A DNA stretch of 64,000 bases from Nemertoderma westbladi (lineage: Eukaryota > Xenacoelomorpha > Nemertodermatida > Nemertodermatidae): assembly GCA_032718475.1 (NCBI GenBank), contig JAUCBJ010002523.1:1-64000 (forward strand), written 5' to 3'. Each line of letters begins with the position of its first letter. The stretch's first letter is position 1. The position numbers and the translations under genes were made by a program. Below the pieces are notes generated by a model. It made no database searches. It was given only the letters and a program-made list of their open reading frames with translations, and was not told where the DNA came from. This document shows positions 55,231 to 64,000 of the stretch, piece after piece.

Positions 55231-57494
55231 TTAAGTTTTGTAAAAACCAAGTATTTTGTTTTGTTTGGCGTTGCGGGGATGTATTGATTGCAGAGTAGAC
55301 TCAATTTTTTGTTCTACACTTGAATCAGTTCTTGGTTTAATCTTGTCCTTGCTAATGGTTATATTTTCTAGTCCTGTTGGATTTGGCGGAACTTCCAAGG
55401 GGATTAAATGTTTAATAGAGCGAGTCAAATAAGTAGCCTCTTTGCCTCTTTTTGCTATTTTAATTCGTACTGAACGAATTTCACCATCTCTGCTTTCGAA
55501 TAATTTGTCGACCCTGAAGATTTTCCACAAACAACGGGGTAATTTTTTGTCACACAATAAGCAAATGTCGCCTATGGCGGGTTTGATCAAATTCGATTCA
55601 GACCGATTATTGGTGCGGTGGCTTTTGCGTAACACTTTTAAGTAGTGGTCACGCCAAAATTGCCAAAAGCAATTAGCCGCAGTCTCTTGATATTTTTTTC
55701 TGTTTTTGAGGGTTTTTGCGGTTATTTCTAAATTTTGGGATTTGACAACCAGGTGGGGTAATGCACAGAGCCTCTTCCCAACCAGGAAGTGACTTGGAGT
55801 AAGGACATCAAAACGCTCTGTGTCGTCAGTATGTATATAAGTCAGCGGCAAACTATTTACAACTCCTTCACAAGTTACAAGTAGGTTGCAAATTCGTCAT
55901 CTGTTAGTACAGCCCATCCTATTACTTTACATAGGTTGGATTTTACACTGCCAACCAGCCGTTCTATGAAGCCATACGCAGATGGATACCTCTCAACATT
56001 GAACTTCCATTCAATTGATAAATTTCCGAATGCGTGTTTAACTGCTTCACTATTTAATACTTTATTGTATAACACTAATTCTTGGGATGTTTTTTTAAAT
56101 GTACTGGCATTGTCACTTAATATCAGTGATGGTATACCCCTACGGCTTATAAAACGTTGCAATGCTGATATAAATGACGATGTAAACTTGGGGCAAGTTC
56201 TAAGTGGATCGCCCTGGTTACGGCACACGTCATTAGGGCGACATAAACTTTAGTGATACTACCTTGTGGGTCACTAAGTGTCCGTGTTACATTTACTGTA
56301 GAGGACCGCATAAATCGATTCCTACATTGGTAAATGGGGATGATTGTTCCGTTAATCGTTCTATTGGTAGTGGACTAATGTCAGGTGATTTATATGGCTT
56401 ACCCTGTATTACTTTGCAACTAATACAGTTTCGTAGCACACGTTTGATGACTTGGCGACCACGAGGTAACCAATAGTTTTCCCTTAGCTGTGCGAGTGTG
56501 GCTCTAACGCGACCATGCATAACCTGTTCGTGGGCAGTGCGAATTATTAATACTGTATAGTGGTCATTTGCTGGAAGTAATATTGGATTTTGAGAATTCC
56601 AAGATAGAAGTGGCGTCTTCGCCCTGCCCTTTGAACGAATAATCCCGCTACAATCGATGAACAAATTCAATTGATTTACTAACTTTGAGCACTTACCTTT
56701 TTCTTGTGTTAAATATTGGATGATAGGCATGTAATGTTGTGATTGTATATGTTTTATTAATAACATTTCTGAGGTTTGAATTTCTTTGGTTGTGACTGTA
56801 TTATCTAGTATAAGTGCGTTACTTGTAAGCCTTTACCTATTTTTGCTTTCACATTAGCAATGAATCTTAACACCCATCCCAATATACGAAGTGGTTGAAG
56901 TTTTGAACTATATTTCGTATAATCAATAACATTAGATATAGAACAGTTTTGTTGAGAAATCACAGTTGTGGTTTGTGTGATTATTAATGGGGCGTGTTTT
57001 ACTTCTTTCAAACACTCATTGGAAATTTCAGTGGTAATGGGACACTCTGGCCAGCTTTCCTCTCCACCAGAAAGAAGAAATTTCGGACCATGGAACCACA
57101 ATTCCGAATTAATCAGTTTTTTTGTGCTGATTCCTCTTGCAGGAATATCAGCCGGATTATCATGACCTGGGCAATAGCGCCATCTAGCGTTCATTTTTTC
57201 TGTCAACACGTTTATACTTTGGACTCTATTCTGTACAAACTGTTTATTTTGTTTATTGCCATGTAGCCAATACAGTACGTCGTGAGCATCAGTCCAAAGA
57301 TAGACTGTGGAATCCTGTAACTGAAGCTCACTCATGACATCATATGCTAAATATGAAAGTATATACGTTCCAAGCAGTTCCAGCTTGGGAGTGGAGGGCG
57401 GTTTATTACTTGCCTTTGATTGCGGGGTTACTTTAGTTCTACTTGTTACTAATGAAACACTGTATATAAATAACTGCTGCATACAGACGATCAC
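55231..57494 (-). pseudogene. BEL/Pao pol remnant: RNase H and integrase
   Basis: Four consecutive minus-strand frames separated by shifts or stops. 57494-56805 is the RNase H region (PKLELLGTYILSYLAYDVM, VYLWTDAHDVLYWLHG, ARWRYCPGHDNPADIPARG). 56766-56293 is the integrase zinc-binding part (HEQVMHGR, CISCKVIQG) and the beginning of the core (GIDLCGPLQ). 56228-55875 is the integrase core (FISRRGIPSLILSDNASTF). 55851-55231 is the core end and C-terminal domain (DVLTPSHFLVGKRL, FWQFWRDHYLKVL, VRIKIAKRG). RT, protease and gag are absent, and no flanking LTRs are seen. It is nonfunctional. Confidence 0.88.
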
Positions 57495-57626
57495 TGCACT
57501 GGCTTGATTTATTTATTTTTACCCATATAAACATATACATAATAATTAAGGCACACATAATTATTGTAATATAAATTATTGTAATATATATCAGTATATA
57601 TATAAATATAATATAATAAAAATAAA

Positions 57627-57692
57627 CTATTAGGAAGGCATTTTATACAACCATGTTCAGCATGATCCGGTCTCTTAAATATAATTTTGAGT
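57627..57692. repeat. 65-bp direct repeat flanking array, left
   Basis: AGGAAGGCATTTTATA...CTCTTAAATATAATTTTGA also occurs at 62885-62959, on the other side of the tandem array, in the same orientation. Confidence 0.8.
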
Positions 57693-57760
57693 TGAACGAA
57701 TTATGTTTTTGACAGACCAATATCAAGCAAATAAAATTATTTGGAAACAGAGAAACAACA

Positions 57761-60700
57761 CGTTCGTGGGGCCTTCGCGCAGCACGAGGCCCAGTTATTA
57801 GATACAAATTAAAATTGAGCGACTGTATCACAAAATCAGGTTTTGAGAAATTTACCCACACCACCAATCAATCAAAGAAAGGGGGACAGTACGTGTTCAC
57901 CCCTTTTAATCCCCCCCCCCCCCCCAACCTTCCCAACCACCAATACATAACCGGGACATCTACCACCCACGGAAGGGTAGCACGAACTTATTTCCAATCG
58001 CACGTTAAATATGCAAAGCCAGGTGGTTTATAGGAATATAATAAACGCAGTACTCGTTTTCATTATAAGCCTCTTTGCGTTCGTCCTGTTTTGTATTTAA
58101 ATATATTTCTTAAACGCAGGCTGACGATATTTATAATAATAATAACTAGGGATGCGATCAATATGTGAAGCCAGGTGGTTTATATAATAATTTAGTCAAC
58201 GAGGTACTCGTCTTCATTATATGCCTCGTTGCGCTCGTCGCTTGTCCTGTTTTGTCATAAAATATTTTTCCTAAACGCAGACTGACGATCTTTATACAGT
58301 TATAACTATGCGAAGTTTCGAAACTGTGCGATACATCTATGTGGAGATGTGTGATATGTGGAGATGTGTGATACAACGCCAACGCATCTTATGCCGATGT
58401 AGTAATATGGGTATTGAAATAATATTAAATCAATGTACACTCTTAAAGCTGCAGCGAAAAAATGTAGCTAATTTCCTAGGTTACATATAAAATAATAATA
58501 TTATTTTTAAGAACATTAATTTTACTACTTTGCAAAAATTCAATTAAAAAATAACCAGACATATACATTGTGGAATAAACTATTTCAGATAAGCCTACAC
58601 AACAGCCATGCCATGGATGGTATTTATGTTATTATATCTGTCATTTACCTGAGATAGCAATACAACACTTATAGTAGAGTCAATACAGGAAGGATGTTGG
58701 AATGCTGCCTGGGCTGGAATAGCAATACTGGTTGCCTATTACAATTTCTCTCTGGTTAGTCTACAGCCACAACTCCAAGCTAGCTCCACACCAGCAGAGA
58801 CTTGACCAATAATCATTCCCAGCAACTAGCTGCCTTAACACACATCCTTCCATCTATGTACCAGCATGTTAGCCAATAAATGAGCAGTATTTAATGAGAA
58901 TCAATTTTTTATGACGTTTTAATTACTTTAGATCAATTAAAGACACAATTAATAAAGCAAATCACTTGAACTAATTAAAAACTATAATAGAATGGCGTAT
59001 GTGGATTACATCTGTATAATTTTTAAGTATAATTATTTAAATCTTATACTGTAAAACAATTAATTTCCTTTAACAGGCAGGTTGAAAATGGTGTTTTTAC
59101 CGTAATCAACTTAATTAACTAATTAACTGCTATTATCTTAGCTTCTCGAAGGCCACACGGAAATTCTACTTGGAAAATTTCTAAACTTTTGCCAAACAAC
59201 ATGTGTACCAAGTTTGGATAGATTTCATCAAAGATTGGCTGAGTTATTAACGTTTAAAATTGGACGCGACAGAACGACAGAACGTCAGAACGACACGTTC
59301 GTGGGGCCTTCGCGCAGCACGAGGCCCAGTTATTAGATACAAATTAAACTTGAGCGACTGTATCACAAAATCAGGTTATGAGAGATTAACCAACACCACC
59401 AATCAATCAAAGAAAGGCGGACAGTACGTGTTCACCCCTTTTAATCCCCCCCCCCCCACCCTTCCCAACCACCAATACATAACCGGGACATCTACCACCC
59501 ACGGAAGGGTAGCACGAACTTATTTCCAATCGCACGTTAAATATGCAAAGCCAGGTGGTTTATAGGAATATAATAAAAGCAGTACTCGTTTTCATTATAA
59601 GCCTCTTTGCGTTCGTCCTGTTTTGTATTTAAATATATTTCTTAAACGCAGGCTGGGACGATCTTTATAATAATAATAACTAGGGATGCGATCAATATAT
59701 GAAGCCAGGTGGTTTATATAACAATTTAGTCAACGCAGTACTCGTCTTCATTATATGCCTCGTTGCGCTCGTCGCTTGTCCTGTTTTGTCATAAAATATT
59801 TTTCCTAAACGCAGACTGACGATCTTTATACAGTTATAACTATGCGAAGTTTCGAAACTGTGCGAGTAACTGTTGATACATCTATGTATGTGGAGATGTG
59901 TGATACAATGCCAACGCATCTTATGCCGATGTAGTAATATGGGTATTGAAATAATATTAAATCAATGTACACTCTTAAAGCTGCAGCGAAAAAATGTAGC
60001 TAATTTCCTAGGTTACATATAAAATAATAATATTATTTTTAAGAACATTAATTTTACTACTTTGCAAAAATTCAATTAAAAAATAACCAGACATATACAT
60101 TGTGGAATAAACTATTTCAGAAGCCTACAGAACAGCCATGCCATGGATTGTATTTATGTTATTATATCTGTCATTTACCTGAGATAGCAATACAACACTT
60201 ATAGTAGAGTCAATACAGGAAGGATGTTGGGATGTTGAATTTAAAGAATGATGTCTGGGCTGGAATAGCAATACTGGTTGCCTATTACAGTACAATTCCT
60301 CTCTGGTTAGTCTACAGCCACAACTCCAAGCCAGCTAGCTCCACACCAGCAGAGACTTGACCAATAATCATTCCCAGCAAATAGCTGCCTTACACACACA
60401 TCCTTCCATCGTACCAGCATGTTAGCCAATAAATGAGCAGTATTTAATGAGAATCAATTTTTTATGACGTTTTAATTACTTTAGATCAATTAAAGACACA
60501 ATTAATAAAGCAAATCACTTGAACTAATTAAAAACTATAATAGAATGGCGTATGTGGATTACATCTGTATAATTTTTAAGTATAATTATTTAAATCTTAT
60601 ACTGTAAAACAATTAATTTCCTTTAAAAGGCAGGTTGAAAATGGTGTTTTTACCGTAATCAACTTAATTAACTAATTAACTGCTATTATCTTAGCTTCTC

Positions 60701-62456
60701 GAAGGCCACACGGAAATTCTACTTGGAAAATTTCTAAACTTTTGCCAAACAACATGTGTACCAAGTTTGGATAGATTTCATCAAAGATTGGCTGAGTTAT
60801 TAAAGTTTAAAATTGGACGCGACAGAACGACAGAACGACAGGTTGATTAATGGTACCACTACGCTAAGGCTCACTCACTTCGTGGCTCGCCCCACAGAAC
60901 GACACGTTCGTGGGGCCTTCGCGCAGCACGAGGCCCAGTTATTAGATACAAATTAAAATTGAGCGACTGTATCACAAAATTAGGTTATGAGAGATTAACC
61001 AACACCACCAATCAATCAAAGAAAGGCGGACAGTACGTGTTCACCCCTTTTAATCCCCCCCCCCCCACCCTTCCCAACCACCAATACATAACCGGGACAT
61101 CTACCACCCACGGAAGGGTAGCACGAACTTATTTCCAATCGCACGTTAAATATGCAAAGCCAGGTGGTTTATAGGAATATAATAAACGCAGTACTCGTTT
61201 TCATTATAAGCCTCTTTGCGTTCGTCCTGTTTTGTATTTAAATATATTTCTTAAACGCAGGCTGGGACGATCTTTATAATAATAATAACTAGGGATGCGA
61301 TCAATATGTGAAGCCAGGTGGTTTATATAACAATTTAGTCAACGCAGTACTCGTCTTCATTATATGCCTCGTTGCGCTCGTCGCTTGTCCTGTTTTGTCA
61401 TAAAATATTTTTCCTAAACGCAGACTGACGATCTTTATCCAGTTATAACTATGCGAAGTTTCGAAACTGTGCGAGTAACTGTTGATACATCTATGTATGT
61501 GGAGATGTGTGATACAACGCCAACGCATCTTATGCCGATGTAGTAATATGGGTATTGAAATAATATTAAATCAATGTACACTCTTAAAGCTGCAGCGAAA
61601 AAATGTAGCTAATTTCCTAGGTTACATATAAAATAATAATATTATTTTTAAGAACATTAATTTCACTACTTTGCAAAAATTCAATTAAAAAATAACCAGA
61701 CATATACATTGTGGAATAAACTATTTTAGAAGCCTACACAACAGCCATGCCATGGATTGTATTTATGTTATTATATCTGTCATTTACCTGAGATAGCAAT
61801 ACAACACTTATAGTAGAGTCAATACAGGAAGGATGTTGGGATGTTGGATTTCAAGAATGATGTCTGGGCTGGAATAGCAATACTGGTTGCCTATTACAGT
61901 ACAATTCCTCTCTGGTTAGTCTACAGCCACAACTCCAAGCCAGCTAGCTCCACACCAGCAGAGACTTGACCAATAATCATTCCCAGCAAATAGCTGCCTT
62001 ACACACACATCCTTCCATCGTACCAGCATGTTAGCCAATAAATGAGCAGTATTTAATGAGAATCAATTTTTTATGACGTTTTAATTACTTTAGATCAATT
62101 AAAGGCACAATTAATAAAGCAAATCACTTGAACTAATTAAAAACTATAATAGAATGGCGTATGTGGATTACATCTGTATAATTTTTAAGTATAATTATTT
62201 AAATCTTATACTGTAAAACAATTAATTTCCTTTAAAAGGCAGGTTGAAAATGGTGTTTTTACCGTAATCAACTTAATTAACTAATTAACTGCTATTATCT
62301 TAGCTTCTCGAAGGCCACACGGAAATTCTACTTGGAAAATTTCTAAACTTTTGCCAAACAACATGTGTACCAAGTTTGGATAGATTTCATCAAAGATTGG
62401 CTGAGTTATTAACGTTTAAAATTGGACGCGACAGAACGACAGAACGACAGAACGAC
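57761..62456. repeat. Tandem array of three ~1.55-1.6-kb units
   Basis: Units begin at CGTTCGTGGGG (57761, 59296, 60905) and end in GACAGAACG repeats. Each contains a GGCC-rich hairpin-forming start, a C-run of 12-15 bases, two diverged AAGCCAGGTGGTTTATA sub-repeats of about 160 bp, and an AT-rich remainder. A short plus-strand frame of about 70 codons is shared by the three units (from about 57815, 59341 and 60959), but I recognise no domain in it. Units 2 and 3 are almost identical. Confidence 0.88.
60841..60896. repeat. 56-bp GC-rich cassette, copy 1
   Basis: GGTTGATTAATGGTACCACT to CGCCCCAC. Occurs here between units 2 and 3 and twice in tandem at 62456-62568. Confidence 0.85.
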
Positions 62457-62568
62457 AGGTTGATTAATGGTACCACTACGCTAAGGCTCACTCACTTCGT
62501 GGCTCGCCCCACAGGTTGATTAATGGTACCACTACGCTAAGGCTCACTCACTTCGTGGCTCGCCCCAC
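62456..62568. repeat. 56-bp GC-rich cassette, copies 2 and 3
   Basis: Two perfect tandem copies of the cassette at 60841-60896 close the array. Confidence 0.9.
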
Positions 62569-62756
62569 ATGTTCCTATCTGTTCAACCGTAAGTAGTCAT
62601 CGTTTTATTTAAGCAGGGACACAAAACGCAACCCTGTTTAAATACTGTAAGTAAAATTATCACATTGGTTACATTTTTGCATATGTGTTTCGCCGGGATT
62701 TGGCTCATCAGCTACACTAACCCGTGCAGGACACATGTTAATCAAACTAACTACAC

Positions 62757-63012
62757 CAAAACCCAGCTAAACACACACACATACATAATAAACAAAATAG
62801 TATTGCATTCCAGATCAAATAAGCAATCATTTCCTTAGCAACACTATATGAGATAATTTGTCTAGCGCATGGTTGCTAATTATAATAAAAATAAAATAAT
62901 AGGAAGGCATTTTATAGAACCATGTTCAGCATGATCCGGTCTCTTAAATATAATTTTGATCTGGAATGCAATACTATTTTGTGTGTGTTTAGCTGGGCTG
63001 CTAGGCAACATA
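62757..63012. repeat. Inverted repeat bracketing the right 65-bp repeat
   Basis: CCCAGCTAAACACACACAC ... TATTGCATTCCAGATCAAA (62762-62820) is the complement of 62955-63000, followed on the right by CTAGGCAAC. The 65-bp repeat (62885-62959) lies between the arms. 62569-62756 shows no feature. Confidence 0.7.
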
Positions 63013-63108
63013 TAAACAAGGTTCACGGTGGTATACAGCATGAGTTAAGCATAAATATTATACGCACTGAAATTGAATAGTTCTCTAATAAAAATATAAG
63101 ATTTCGAT

Positions 63109-63321
63109 ATGCAGTTAGCGTGTGCAGCAAAGCTGTTCCCTAAAATTACGTACAAGTTCAACAATCGTTCTATTAGAAACACAACATTGAGTTTTTTCGG
63201 AAATTTGCATGGAGAAGGGCATTATACAATCTTTCAACCATCAAAGGTTATGTCGGCATCAAATACTCCCTACATACAATTAAATGTGATAAACAATCTA
63301 ACTAAATTTAAACGAAATTAA
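63109..63321 (+). other. Short ORF, unknown
   Basis: 70 codons from an ATG, with no recognised domain, signal peptide or membrane segment. Could be chance. Confidence 0.2.
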
Positions 63322-63341
63322 TTAAGGGTAGATCAACTTCC

Positions 63342-63569
63342 TCATATAAAACAATAAAGTTCGTTGAGTTCTGCTTCACGTCGCTGCTGTTCAATTTCGA
63401 TGTCATCTTCCGCTAGTTTCTCAGCAATACGTGCATTTTCATCGTCCTCGGCAGCTCTCCTCGCAGAATCTGCTAGTGCCTTTTCATATACTATTCTGTT
63501 CTGCTCAACTATCTCAGCCTCTTCCCGTAAACTGTCTGCTTCCACGATGAGTCTCTCAGCTTCTTCCAA
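63342..63569 (-). other. Coiled-coil coding fragment, unknown
   Basis: About 75 codons strongly biased to Glu, Ala, Arg and Leu (for example EEAERLIVEADSLREEAEIV), a clear coiled-coil pattern. The upstream frame has an in-frame TAG and the first codon is TTG. It is therefore either a 3' exon or a broken gene. A possible splice acceptor (CAACCAG) lies just upstream on the minus strand at about 63596-63602. Not identified. Confidence 0.4.
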
Positions 63570-63776
63570 CTTACGCTATTCTACTTCTTGTTCTACTGGT
63601 TGTACTTACCGATGTTACACCACTTCAATTAATACTAGCTGTTCGGCTAGTCCGCCTTACCTGTGAGACTGCACCATCTTGTTCCTCCTGGTCAGTCTAT
63701 ATATTTGTTGTAATAGGTAATGAATGTCCAGGCAATACTACACCATGTCGCATCATTAAATAGCTAGTTAACTGTG

Positions 63777-64000
63777 TTATATAGTGATCGAATGTACCAC
63801 CTCAGATATACATATTCGTTCAATCTGTTCATCAGGCAGATAATCTGATCTAGGACCCTCACTTCGATCTCTTCTGAGTAGTCTAAACCGCTCTGCTAAT
63901 TGAGTGTAATTAAATCTACTGCTAGCTAGTCTATCATATAACTGCATTACAGTATCTGTCTCCCGCTGTTTACAAGCATGAAGCACTAAACCTTCGCAGA
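63777..64000 (-). other. Partial ORF running off the window edge, unknown
   Basis: Open from the right edge to 63777. It reads LHACKQRETDTVMQLYDRLA and continues with basic and acidic residues. A donor-like GAG|GTGGTA lies near 63800-63806, so it could be an exon of the same gene as the coiled-coil fragment. No family recognised. Confidence 0.35.

Overview
This is an AT-rich metazoan nuclear sequence made almost entirely of repeats. The evidence is a satellite array, intact and decayed LINEs, BEL/Pao retroelement remnants, tRNA-derived SINE sequence, TIR-bounded MITEs and one Ly6/uPAR-like secreted or membrane protein gene. The mix (CR1-like LINE with a PHD finger and a 2A-like motif, BEL/Pao, L1-like LINE with an ORF1) suggests a marine invertebrate, but the species cannot be named from sequence alone. 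No prokaryotic gene organisation is present.

Layout. 1-11203: satellite with a 20-bp unit and kilobase-scale internal duplications. 12300-14915: decayed L1-like LINE (+). 15771-16424: the one convincing host gene, a single-exon three-finger (LU) domain protein (-). 18.6-26.5 kb: a mosaic of LINE, gypsy and BEL/Pao fragments with several short tandem repeats. 26.9-32.1 kb: an apparently intact L1-like LINE (-) with two ORFs, between perfect 211-bp direct repeats that each carry a tRNA-like SINE head. 33.6-44.4 kb: a region bounded by two 1308-bp LTR-like direct repeats. It holds degraded minus-strand ORFs, a BEL/Pao gag-protease remnant and a tandem array of hammerhead ribozymes. 44.4-49.1 kb: two copies of a large palindromic element plus inverted pieces and a piggyBac-like MITE. 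49.8-54.5 kb: a CR1-like LINE (-) whose 2A-like motif is split by a 903-bp MITE. 54.6-57.5 kb: a possible piggyBac fragment and a BEL/Pao pol remnant (-). 57.7-62.6 kb: a tandem array of about 1.6-kb units. 62.7 kb to the end: inverted repeats and small ORFs of unknown role.

The most notable system is at 41330-42741. Five tandem units of about 340 bp carry a type I hammerhead self-cleaving ribozyme with a minimal stem III; three are intact, one is mutated and one is deleted. Each ribozyme lies between perfect matches to the RNA polymerase III A and B boxes, with a T6 run just downstream. The whole array sits between 11-bp direct repeats that look like a target-site duplication. This resembles schistosome Sm-alpha elements and the metazoan retrozymes: small repeats thought to spread through self-cleaved, circularised RNA and borrowed reverse transcriptase. 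Several LINEs that could supply that enzyme lie in the same window.

All functional statements are inferred from motifs read by eye. No alignment, folding or database search was run.
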